Shown here: positions 1-9,247 of the stretch, piece by piece
Position numbering within the stretch: position 1 is the stretch's first letter
Layout of the letters: each line of letters begins with the position of its first letter
DNA from: Brachypterus glaber
Taxonomy: Eukaryota; Arthropoda; Insecta; Coleoptera; Kateretidae
Direction of reading: 5' to 3'
Length of the DNA stretch: 64,000 bases
Assembly (NCBI GenBank): GCA_958510825.1
Contig: OY294050.1
Coordinates: 4,131,340 to 4,195,339, forward strand
Notes under the pieces: model-generated
Seen by the model: only the letters and a program-made list of their open reading frames with translations
Told to the model about the DNA's origin: nothing
The model's database searches: none
Made by a program: the position numbers and the translations under genes

Positions 1-275
1 GAAATTATATTTTGATATATTTTATAGTCATCTCTTCTCTTTTTCACTGCAATTAACCAAGCCACAATTTTAACACGGAAATAACCTAAACACAAAATTT
101 TGTAGAAAATTCAACTTTAAAGCGACATTGACATTTGTACGGAAAACGTCAAGCGATAGGCTTTTGTCTGTTGCCAACCGAAAAGAAAAAAAGTAGAGAC
201 CTCTTATGGGCCTATAAGAACACGCAAAAAACGTGTGGTTATGAGCTTATAAGAGTCGCAAAATAGAAAAAATTT
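1..275 (+). repeat. Dispersed repeat R1, copy cut by the window edge
   Basis: This stretch closely matches 44030-44305 in the same orientation and 40911-41170 and 41816-42060 in reverse. Shared landmarks are the phrases 'gcctataagaacacgcaaaa' and 'ataagagtcgcaaaatagaa'. It has no coding potential. It is a non-autonomous dispersed repeat of unknown class whose left part lies outside the window. Confidence 0.75.
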
Positions 276-512
276 GATAGATAAACCTATAGGTATATTT
301 TTCAGCGATTTCAGCATAATTACTCTGATTTTTATATTTTAGAAACAAGCTAGGGCACCTAGTAAAACTTTCAGGCCAAAGTTTGCAATTTTTATAATTT
401 TAAATACTTAAAAATTTCATGGAAAGGCTTAATCTTTTGGATAGATAGGGATGCGAGTAATATCGGGTTAGGGGCAGTTTTATTTCAAGTGGAAAAACAA
501 TAATTATATGAT

Positions 513-703
513 AGTCGTGTAAAGATACAAGTCGCTTGCAAAACAGCTTTACACTACGATATTTCAAGACATAGAGACTTGAAATTTAAAACAATTTATT
601 TCTACTATTTCGAAATTTTTTTTTCCAAATTTCAAGTCTCTGGGTCAAAGCGTTTTTAAAATATGGTAGTGTAGTTTTACAATCGACTTGCATTACACGA
701 ACT
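513..703. repeat. Foldback (hairpin) repeat, family H1
   Basis: An imperfect inverted repeat. The left arm carries 'agacttgaaattt' and the right arm carries 'aaatttcaagtct', with matching 'tacactac' and 'gtagtgta' further out. A second copy of the same family lies at 2871-3027. It looks like a small MITE. Confidence 0.6.
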
Positions 704-863
704 ATAACTTGAAATGTTCTCTCAATATCGAGTTTTGAACAAAATAAGAGATATGTATTTCAAAATATTTCGCGTTAATAGTAATAAAAATAATAATAAT
801 AATAATATAATATAATAGCTATAGTTAAATAATAATATAAATAAATATTATTAGCGTTTTTTA

Positions 864-1143
864 ACGTATAGTTACGAGGGGTTTATTTATTGGACAATCC
901 TTGTACACATATTCAGCAATCTTCTACAATCCTTGACAATGCCTTCTTTCATAATCATCTACAATCCTCCACAATTATCTACAATCTTTCACAATTATCT
1001 GAAATCTTCCCACAATCTTTAACAATCTTCATTAAAATTTTGTACAATCTTTCACAATCTTTTTGACAATATTCCACAATCTTTTGATTCTCACTATCCT
1101 TGTACAATTTTTTTCAATAAATAAACCCCTCGTATAGTTATGT
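864..1143. repeat. Foldback element with internal ACAATC minisatellite
   Basis: Inverted ends of about 26 bp ('acgaggggtttatttattg' near 876 and its complement near 1115-1133) enclose about 200 bp. The interior is a degenerate array of roughly 10-12-bp units of the type 'acaatcttt' or 'acaatcctt'. It looks like a non-autonomous DNA element whose interior became a minisatellite. Confidence 0.65.
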
Positions 1144-1224
1144 ATCCAAATGAATACATAAAATGTATACTGGGTAAAAAGTCAAAAAGTGCCTTTTATT
1201 ATCAAAATGTCCTATTTTTATTAT

Positions 1225-1243
1225 ATTATTATTATCATTATTA

Positions 1244-1288
<45 letters not shown>
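1225..1288. repeat. (ATT)n microsatellite
   Basis: An almost pure ATT trinucleotide run of about 20 copies. It explains the poly-isoleucine frame that can be read here, which is not a gene. Confidence 0.9.
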
Positions 1289-2870
1289 GAAAAAAATGCT
1301 TAAAATACGATATGCAAAATAGCCATAGTTATTTTATTTATGTATGGAATTCAGCTTGTCTATTATTTCAAAGTATTTAAAAAACTATTCATTGAATACT
1401 ATTTAATTTTCTGGCCAGCTAATTATAGGCTTGCAAAGGAATTTCTCAACCCTTAAGGGTAGAAAAATTCCTTCGCCTAAAATAAAAGTCTACAGATGGA
1501 AGGCATGTAATCTTATTGGAATCTAATTTATAGTATTTCGTATGGCAAGCAGATGGCAGACACAGTGTATCGTAAAAAGAAGCAAAGCGGGAGATTTTTT
1601 TTATACTGGGTGATCGAAAAAAAGTGGTCGAGTGGTATACAGGGCGTTTTAACCCATTAAGGACTACCGGTATACCGTCTAAATATTCATACAGATTAAA
1701 TTAAGAAACCTTTTTTTTTAGTAAAGGTTAAGTTTTAAGTTATATTTTTTGAATTTTGATAATATTTCTCACCGTTAACGAGAAAATAGCAAAAAACTGC
1801 TTTTTATTCAAAAATAGAAAAAAAATCACTTATTCCATTATTCCACATTATGAAAGTTTCAAAATTTTGTTAAATGCCTGTCCCAAATTCGACGATTTGT
1901 TTTGTATAAGACTTCAATTGATCAAATTTACCCTAAAAACAGGAAAAATGGCATACGTGCAGTCCTTCACTATAATTGATCTAGTAAGCGGGGGCATCGT
2001 TATTCTGTGGAAATACCATAGAACTAAATAGTTGGATACCTATAGTTTTACGTATATATCATGGTTTTTCTGAACATCGTTGCTCCCTCTAGAATTTGGC
2101 TTTCCAAAAAGGGCATTCTTTTAAGAAAAATTGTTCACAGCGCCCCCTATGAGTTAAAATCAAAACATTTTTTTTTGATAAAATTATAGTCACTCATGGG
2201 GGTCACTTGTTGCCTAAATTTTAAATCAATATATTTTATAAAAACAATTTTGAATTGTGATGTTTTGGTAGCTGGGGGCCAAGTTTGGGCCCGATTAAGA
2301 AAAAAAAATGGCCAAAGGATTGACTTGCATGTAGCAACGCACAGAAAAAAATTCAGAATTTGCCAAACACCCTTGCAAAAATATACCCTAAAATCGTGTG
2401 AAAGAATGGTGAAATTATAGTTGCAAGAGATAAATTCACGTTCTGAGCATCAAACATAGTAACTAAAAAATGCGCTTAATATAGAACCTAAAAAATGCGC
2501 TCATAAAATGTTTAATCCCGCAGGGTGACATCAAAAACTTAAAAAAAAAGTTTGTGGCTGGGATTTTTTATAGACTCTTCTATGGTCTCTTGACAATAAA
2601 AATTGTACCCATACAAAGAAGAGTTTGTTTATGTATGGTGGTTTATGTATTATTTATATAGAGTTAGCTGTTGTTTTTTTTGCAGCACTACTATTTAAAA
2701 TTTAAATGTAGATCTTGGCTCTTCAAGGCCGATACGCTTTTTCGATCAGTCTGTATTTGTGCCTTACGTATAACTAAGGACGTAATCACAAACAATAATT
2801 TTGCCTTTTTTAAAAGAACACGAATGCCTAAAAGGTTTTAAGTAGATAATACTTTTCAATATTAGGCTTA

Positions 2871-3027
2871 TAGTCGTATTAAAGATGCAAGTCGCTTAAA
2901 AAACAACAAGGACGCTTTGACATAGACACTTGAAATTTGGAACACAATTTTTCTACTACTTAGAGAATCTTTGTTTTAAATTTCAAGTCTCCGTGTCAAA
3001 GCGTTCTTGAAATATCGTAGTGTAAAC
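2871..3027. repeat. Foldback repeat, family H1, second copy
   Basis: Same arms as 513-703: 'agacacttgaaatttgg' against 'aaatttcaagtctccgtgtc', ending in 'atcgtagtgtaaac'. The arms are imperfect. Confidence 0.55.
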
Positions 3028-4539
3028 AAATACCAGTGATAAAATTTTTTAATCTTTGGTGTAAAATTACAACTCGAGTTACAACCTTTATCCTCTTGAA
3101 AAAAAATATTGTTTTTTACCTATGATTAAAAAAAAACGTAAAAACGTTTTCATTACTGGTAAAATTACAACTTTTTTTCCTTCAACAAACTTAATTAAAC
3201 TAAAAAAAACCACTACTGCAGTACCAGTATACTGGTAAAATAACTTTTTCGAATTTCAATATAGGGTGGGGGGAGGCTTTAGTTTTTTAAAAAATCATAA
3301 AAAATTAATTGAGCAGCTAAGGAAAAATTATCTTTAGACTAGATGAAACGTTGCAAGCACCCTGTCAAAACATCGGCACTATTGTACACTAGAGCCATCT
3401 AGTTTGCAAATTTCAAACTAGGTGTTTTGTTTGATTTTAAATTCTGTATCTTTAAAACATTATATTCTAGCAAACAACTGTATATAAAATTTTTTATAGG
3501 GCTTAAAAAGAGCTTTTATTTAAAATATAATTTTTTGAAATCGGGTTATAAATATGTGAGATATGCTAAAAAAACCTTTTACTGCTTTAAACGCCAATAT
3601 CTCGAAAACAATGCGTTTTAGGAAACGTTGTTTATAACATTTTTTGACCAATTTAAAATTATCTTTTATATAAGTGCTAAATTAACAATATACAATAATA
3701 ATTGCCTTAATTATAAACAAAAAACGCTAAAAATAGGAGTTTTACCCTATTTTTACCCCCAAAATCTAATCAGCTCTTCGGAATACGATAAGAAACAATA
3801 TGCAAAAAACCGCAAGTCGATATCTCTTGTAGAAATGACAGACAGACAGACGGACGCAAAATTTGTTTTTACTGATTTCGACTCAGAATGGTCTAAAACG
3901 TCGAGAAATGTGAAAAAAAAACATGGTCAAAGATTTTGACTTTTCGGCGAAGATTTCAATACATCGGCACTCTTAGTAGCACTAAGTGCCGATGTAATAT
4001 TCAGCAAGTACGTAGTGCAGAATAGGGTTGTGGAATAGAGATGTTAAAATGCCGTAGCAGGTGAATAAATTTTTTTTCTAAAAATTTTTAATTAAAAGCT
4101 AGTTTTGGTAAATTAAACCTAATGTGAAAAAATTAGCAAAAACGTTTAGTTGACTTTTACTCAAAAATTTTTCGGAAAAGCTTTTGCTAATTTGTTATTT
4201 ACATTGCCCAGTCATTTCTTTATTTTATTTAACTCTTTTTGGAGCACCCTTACGGCCTTCGCGGTACTGGCCGGCCTCAGTCGTATCGTCCTTAGTGGCT
4301 CAGCGGCATTTCGGCATTCCATGCTCTTTTGGCCACCACGGCATACCAAGATACAGACGGACAGCATGCCATGCGTCCTCTCCATCCCTCCCCCCTGTCT
4401 CCTCGGAATGCACACGGAAATTAAAAAACGTCAGGTAGGAACCCTTGGGTTCCAAATACATTTTTTTACCTAAAAGTTTGAAGTGACTCTAAAGAACGTG
4501 GATCGCAAGCATTTTTATTTGGTATTTTGGTATTCATTT

Positions 4540-4720
4540 ACCGCGGGCTCGAGAAAGGAAAACCCATCTTAGGATATCCCAGGGACATCCGAAAAGACAT
4601 CCCGTCGGGACGTCCCTGGGATGTACGAAGAACATACCGTATTTCCTCAGGACAAAACTTCCGGGGATATCCTTGGTATGTACGACTAAGGGAACGTTCA
4701 AGTATTACGTAACGCAAATT
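4540..4720. repeat. GC-rich segment with inverted CCCAGGGACATCC motifs
   Basis: 'atcccagggacatcc' near 4577 and 'gggacgtccctgggatgt' near 4607 form a dyad, followed by related 'ccggggatatccttggtatg' motifs. Both strands stay open for about 60 codons because of the GC content. No protein family is recognised, so it is probably a repeat fragment. Confidence 0.35.
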
Positions 4721-5090
4721 TTGATCACTTTTGAACATGTCGACGCTATTATTACATAGAAGCGTATCTATATATGTTCATAAACATATATTTAATTTAA
4801 TTGGTGTATAATAATATCATATCATTGCAGAATTATCATAAAATCTATTTTTTATTTTAATTTTTTATCTAATACAAAAACATTTTTTTGGTACAAAATT
4901 TTTAAAAATTAAAAAAATAAAATATATGCGAAAATACCTATAATATGTGAATGCATTTCTTCTTATAATCTGACCTTTTGCACACTAAGTGACCCAAAAA
5001 GTCATAGTCTTGAACTATACATTCCTTGTGACCAGATACAAGTATTATAATCGTTTCAAATAAATAAAAACTCGTGTGAATGAAGAATTT

Positions 5091-5240
5091 GAGAAAAAAA
5101 GTCGCTTGGAGCCGAATGTTACTGTCCTCCCGAAATCTTGGTTGGCCCGGGCCGAGGGCGCGAAGGACGGAACAAGGCCGTCTAAGCACACCAAGATTGA
5201 GCCGAAAACAGTTGAAGAAAACAGTTGAAAATCAGTTGTG
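5091..5240 (+). promoter_or_regulatory. kibra: Candidate promoter and 5' leader of an alternative kibra first exon
   Basis: This is a local rise in GC and CpG content in an otherwise AT-rich region ('gcccgggccgagggcgcgaa' near 5147). It lies directly before the open reading frame that starts at 5241. An AT-rich TATA-like stretch ('aaataaataaaaa') lies at about 5059-5071. An in-frame TGA at 5226-5228 shows that coding cannot extend in from further upstream without a splice. No pyrimidine-rich splice acceptor precedes the ATG. That favours a transcription start here over an internal exon. Inference only. Confidence 0.35.
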
Positions 5241-5825
5241 ATGTGGCCCTTGTGCAGCGTGCCTGCGCACGCGGCGCTCCACGTTCAGACGCTGCCGTCC
5301 TGTTCCACGCGCCGACCCGTGTATCTAGCGCAAAGCTTTCAAACGTTACCCGCGAACTATGTGCACCCGCGAAATCAAACTTACGCGCAAGCTATTCGTA
5401 GTTATCAAGAAACCTACGAAAGACTGCAAAGTGATCAAGAAAAAATGTATGAGAATCAAATAAAACACAGTGATCGTGAAAAAATGTATGAAAATCAAAG
5501 TTACACGCAAGCTATTCGAAATTATCAGGAAACGTACGAACGGTTACACGGCGATCAAGAAAATATTCGAAAATATCATGAAAACTATGAACGATCACAT
5601 AGTGATCATGAAAAAATCTATGAAAACCTCAGCTTTCACCGGAAAGCTCCGGAAGAGTTGTACGAAAATTTAAAATGTTACCGGAAACGCAAAGAAGAAC
5701 AATTGTACGAAAACCTCAGGACGGGCCGGTATAATAACAGTAAATCGGAGGAGATTTACCAAAATTTGCAGCAGTTTAGGATTAATAATTTGCGATATGA
5801 TAGAACGCAACATACTTATGAAATT
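5241..5825 (+). CDS. kibra: Candidate alternative first coding exon of kibra, YxN-repeat N-terminus
   Basis: An open exon of 195 codons from ATG at 5241 to a good donor, ATT|GTGAGT, at 5826. The donor is in phase 0 and the kibra exon at 7156 starts in phase 0. Splicing would give this tail plus 1120 kibra residues and would skip the WW domains. The tail has a basic, Cys/Pro-containing start (1-45) and two related blocks (about 47-73 and 87-130, each with 'QAIR.YQETYERL'). It also has seven YxN tetrapeptides, at Tyr 70, 83, 127, 141, 156, 164 and 173, mostly YENL or YENQ. pYxN is the known consensus for Grb2/Drk SH2 domains, so a phospho-docking role is possible, but that is inference. The kibra linker itself contains MYENLP, a faint kinship signal. 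The open frame runs on past the donor to 5963, but only through low-complexity sequence. It could also be an exon of an unrelated gene or a spurious frame. The bounded ATG, the repeat structure and the donor phase argue for real coding. Confidence 0.5.
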
Positions 5826-5889
5826 GTGAGTTTAAATTACTGTTCTCGGATCGAAATAAATGAGGGGTTGACCGCGTCTGAAATTTGTA

Positions 5890-5985
5890 CAAAAGAGTTC
5901 CTTTTTGCAAAGAGTTCCTCAGAGTTCCTTCGGAGTTCCTCCAGAGTTCCTTGTGTTCCTTAAGAGTTCCTCTCTGGAAGAGGTA
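5890..5985 (+). repeat. GAGTTCCT short tandem array
   Basis: The octamer 'gagttcct' recurs about seven times at irregular 10-17-bp spacing, and twice more near 6360-6378. It lies just after the proposed donor at 5826, so it is intronic if the first exon is real. Confidence 0.7.
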
Positions 5986-6059
5986 ATTTTTGGCAAATAA
6001 GCCGTAGAAATTACCGCTTTGCAAGCACTACTGCCAATAAGGCACCCTCAAAAAAAACA

Positions 6060-6375
6060 TTGTCCCTGACAGTTTCAACCAAACTTGGCGCCCCTACAAA
6101 AGAAGGAGTTGACGCCCAAAAAAATAGGTGCCCAAAAAAATACCTTCATAAATAAAAGCTTTGTCCCTGGCGGTTACTACCAAACTTGGCGCCCCTTCAA
6201 GACAAAAATTGGCGCCCCAAATTTACCTTCAGGAAAAAAAGCTTTGTCCCTGACGGTTTCTACCAAACTTGGCGCTCCTTAAATACTAAAATTGGCCCCC
6301 AAAATACCTTCAGGAAAAAAAGCTTTGTCCCTGACGGTTTCTACCAAACTTGCTTCCCCAGAGTTCCTCCTGAGT
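6060..6375 (+). repeat. Tandem repeat, four units of about 82-99 bp
   Basis: Four head-to-tail copies beginning near 6062, 6165, 6247 and 6329. Each opens with 'tgtccctg', followed by 'taccaaacttggcgcccc' or a close variant. Frames read across it are by-products. It lies in the intron before the kibra exon at 7156. Confidence 0.75.
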
Positions 6376-7155
6376 TCCTTTGGCTTGTACAAAAGATTTC
6401 CTCGCGGTCAGGTGTAGTTTTCTTATGCATGGATAACATAAAGCAAGAAACTCGACTTTGCGGTTATCGCACAACAAAAACATTAACTTCGACCAGTTTG
6501 AATAGTATTCAATGAATAAATTTTCCCTGGCCCTTAGAAATAATTTTAGCACAGTTTTCTCTAAAAAAAAACAATAAAAAACAACAGAAAAAAAAAAATA
6601 AAAATGATAAAAATTGTTTTTGTAATAAAATACCTATGTAAGGTATTTCCTAGGTATTAAATAATAAATTTTTACCTGCATTTTATAGTTCAAAATAATC
6701 TGATACCTAGCTAGGTATAACTAATTAAATAAAAAAAATTCTAAACCTCAAATTTAGTGAAAAAACCCTCTATACATATCCTAATTATAAAAACCGATAA
6801 ATATACATTCTGTATTTCAGTTAAAAACCTTTCAAGACAGATAGAAATTTCTTTAATTGGTTGTATCTCGAAAACTAAAAGTTCTATAACTAAAATGACT
6901 GAAGATGTTTTTGTAGAAGATTCAAATTTTGATTGCTTTTGATTTAAAAAAAGGTTTATTATTTAAATTTTACATACAGTGTTTGTTAGGGTGATTAATT
7001 GTATTACAAACGGATAGACAGACACACAATTTTTTACATTTTCTTGACTTTTCATGACATTCTAGATCCAAAAATGTTTTTTTTAAATAACGGGTAGTGC
7101 CAACCGCACAAAAATCTTTATTTGCTGTGATTTCATATTAATTTTTTTGTTCCAG
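6376..7155 (+). other. Kibra intron sequence, no gene seen
   Basis: AT-rich. It holds a small inverted 'acctaggtat' region (about 6630-6720) and a dispersed-repeat tail with 'ggatagacagacacacaa' near 7012. The last bases form a good polypyrimidine tract and CAG acceptor at 7155. Confidence 0.5.
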
Positions 7156-7264
7156 GCAAAAAAGGACATATTCCGCGTGAAATCCCAAAGGCTTATGTTG
7201 GCCCAGGACGAGTACAATCATCTTAACAATGCATTGACGACCTTGGGAACCTCGAGAACAAGTT
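7156..7264 (+). CDS. kibra: kibra exon: start of first coiled coil
   Basis: Begins in phase 0 after a TTTTTTTGTTCCAG acceptor and ends in phase 1 at AGTT|GTAAGT. It encodes 36 residues including 'VKSQRLMLAQDEYNHLNN', which aligns with the KIBRA segment that follows the WW domains (VKQQRLELAQQEY in human). The exon that supplies the preceding residues is either the upstream WW-bearing exon outside the window or the alternative exon at 5241-5825. Confidence 0.9.
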
Positions 7265-7805
7265 GTAAGTAATATTTTTCTCAGTGTATTTTTATATGAC
7301 CTAATAGTCGAAAAAAAAAAATAAAAAACTCAGAAGTTTTACTTGTAACACAAGTTTAAATAATGAATTTTTGAATTTCAATATCTCGGATCACAGAGCT
7401 TAAATTTTAAAGTGTGAGTCACCGTCTGAAGAAAAATTTTCGTACGTTATCACTATGTTTACACTAATACGGTATTTAACTCGCGTTTAAAGGCCCTTTT
7501 CTGCGGTATTTACGAATATTTATTAATCGGGAGTTACAAATCTAACCCTTTTTGAACAAACGGGGTTAGAGTTAATAATCGAGATTTAGCTGTGGTAAAA
7601 GGCCGTGTAAACGGTGAAGATTTATAAAAACCGTTATTGCCAACCTTTGGCAAAAAAATATCCCATACATTTGAATATATGATATAACAGCAATTTTTCT
7701 AGTTAGTGTTGTTTTTTGCAGAATGTTGGCAATATTTTCGGTGTTTATTTTGGTTTTTATGTATAAACGCTCTGGATTTAATGGATATTAAGAAATACCG
7801 TATTT

Positions 7806-8655
7806 ATAACTACGTTAGTTGTTTATCGTGTAAACGTAGTTGTTTATCGTGTAAACGTAGTTGTTTATCGTGTAAACGTAGTTGTTTATCGTGTATACGT
7901 TATTGTTTATCGTGTAAACGTAGTTGTTTATCGTGTAAACGTAGTTGTTTATCGTGTAAACGTAGTTGTTTATGGTGTAAACGTAGTTGTTTATGGTGTA
8001 AACGTAGTTGTTTATCGTGTAAACGTAGTTGTTTATCGTGTAAACGTAGTTGTTTATCGTGTAAACGTAGTTGTTTATCGTGTAAACGTAGTTGTTTATG
8101 GTGTAAACGTAGTTGTTTATGGTGTAAACGTAGTTGTTTATCGTGTAAACGTAGTTTTTTATCGTGTATACGTTATTGTTTATCGTGTAAACGTAGTTGT
8201 TTATCGTGTAAACGTAGTTGTTTATCGTTTAAACGTAGTCGTTTATCGTGTAAACATGGTCGCTTATCATTATTTTAGTATTTCTTGTGCTTTTTTCATC
8301 AATTTAATTTTGTTTTCTTTTGTTTTGGGCACATTTAAAAGGAATATTAATTAGATATAATTTATTTCGTAGCTAACGTTTCACTCATCTAGTCAGCTTC
8401 TTCAGAATTTTTAAATGTGACCAAAACCCAAGAAAATAAAATTATACTGTAGTCGCTTATCGTGTTAACGTAGTTTTTATCGTTTTAACGTAGTTGTTTA
8501 TCCTGTAAACGTAATTGTTTATCGTGTAAACGTAGTTGACCATCGTGTTAACGCAGTTGTTCATCGTGTAAACGTAGTCGTTTATCGTGTAAACGTAGTT
8601 ATTTGTCGTGTAAACTTAGTCGTTTATCGTGTAAACGTAGTTGTTTATCGTGTAA
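7806..8655 (+). repeat. 21-bp minisatellite in kibra intron
   Basis: Roughly 30 copies of a 21-bp unit containing 'gttgtttatcgtgtaaac' and variants such as 'tggtgtaaac'. Because 21 is a multiple of 3 and the unit has no stop in one frame, a 190-codon Cys/Ser/Lys/Arg frame can be read across it. That frame is an artefact. The array is broken by unrelated sequence at about 8278-8447. Confidence 0.9.
8306..8445. mobile_element. Small foldback insertion inside the minisatellite
   Basis: Inverted arms ('ggcacatttaaaa' near 8328 and 'tttttaaatgtgacc' near 8410, extended by 'attttgttttcttttg' and 'caagaaaataaaatt') surround a core. On the - strand the core reads like the 3' tail of a Penelope-type element ('gaagaagctgactagatgag', then 'tgaaacgttag'). 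It interrupts the 21-bp array and so inserted after the array formed. Confidence 0.5.
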
Positions 8656-8719
8656 GGCTATAGGCTTCATAAAATTTAATTACGTTTCCCCATTATTTAT
8701 TTCGCTTTTTTATTTTCAG

Positions 8720-8879
8720 TGTGTTCATCAACAAGTAGTGTTAGTACAAAATACGACCCCGATTTATTAAAATCAGACGTGGCCATGGCCAAAAACCGAG
8801 TATCCAGACTGAAGAGCGAATTAGAGCAAATAAGAAATGACCTGACTTATACGCAAAGAGGCGTCGAAACTTTATCAAA
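8720..8879 (+). CDS. kibra: kibra exon: coiled-coil region
   Basis: Acceptor TATTTTCAG, entry phase 1, exit phase 2 at TCAAA|GTAAGT. The translation includes 'TKYDPDLLKSDVAMAKNRVS', which matches the KIBRA stretch 'KYDPEILKAEIATAKSRV' almost position by position. It continues a Leu/Lys/Glu-rich coiled coil. Confidence 0.93.
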
Positions 8880-9247
8880 GTAAGTCTTGAAATTTACAGC
8901 GTTCAGAACCGTATAGAACCTTATTAATTTTAATGAGTATTAATTATTTTTACAATAGTTTTATATTTTTTATTCCGAATTTCGATAAAACCTATCGAGA
9001 AATAGCGGAAATGTGGGATTAATCTTGTAAGTAAATGACGCTCCCCGCAAAAATTTCCCTCATCTCTCTTATTACTTTGCCGATGCATCAACATCCCACG
9101 ATAATTTTTTTAAAGTATACCTATTGATTTTATTGATCAAAAAGTTCAGAGTCTCATACGAATGTTGTAGGGTTTCGCTCTAAATGGTTTTATAAGCCAT
9201 CATCAGGTTCCTAAATAACAATATTTTAACAATTTTCCTTTTTTCAG

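Larger units (their letters stand above)
1389..5090. other. AT-rich stretch without recognised gene
   Basis: Mostly AT-rich, with short frames that resemble no protein I know. It contains hairpin family H1 (2871-3027), a perfect small hairpin 'acatcggcact...agtgccgatgt' (3960-3997) and a GC-rich patch at 4237-4440. A segment at 4540-4720 carries inverted 'cccagggacatcc' motifs. Kibra's WW-domain exons would be expected upstream of 7156 on the + strand. I found no WW signature (W...YY..H...T.W/Q...DP) here, so they probably lie before the window. Confidence 0.5.
7265..8719 (+). other. kibra: kibra intron with interrupted 21-bp minisatellite
   Basis: About half of this 1.45-kb intron is a 21-bp tandem array in two blocks, 7806-8270 and about 8450-8655, split by an inserted foldback element. 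The rest is AT-rich with no gene visible. Confidence 0.8.

Noticed and set aside
1189..1380. Poly-isoleucine frame
   Set aside because: It is the (ATT)n microsatellite and its flanks.
4184..4473. Overlapping frames of 84 and 107 codons on the + strand, and one on the - strand
   Set aside because: They come from a GC-rich patch that lacks stops in several frames. No domain, no splice consensus and no fit with kibra phase.
5238..5240. GTG as start of the candidate first exon
   Set aside because: Nuclear genes start at ATG, and the next codon (5241) is an ATG in a fair context.
7706..8278. 190-codon Cys/Lys/Arg-rich frame
   Set aside because: It is the 21-bp minisatellite inside a kibra intron, stop-free because the unit length is a multiple of three.
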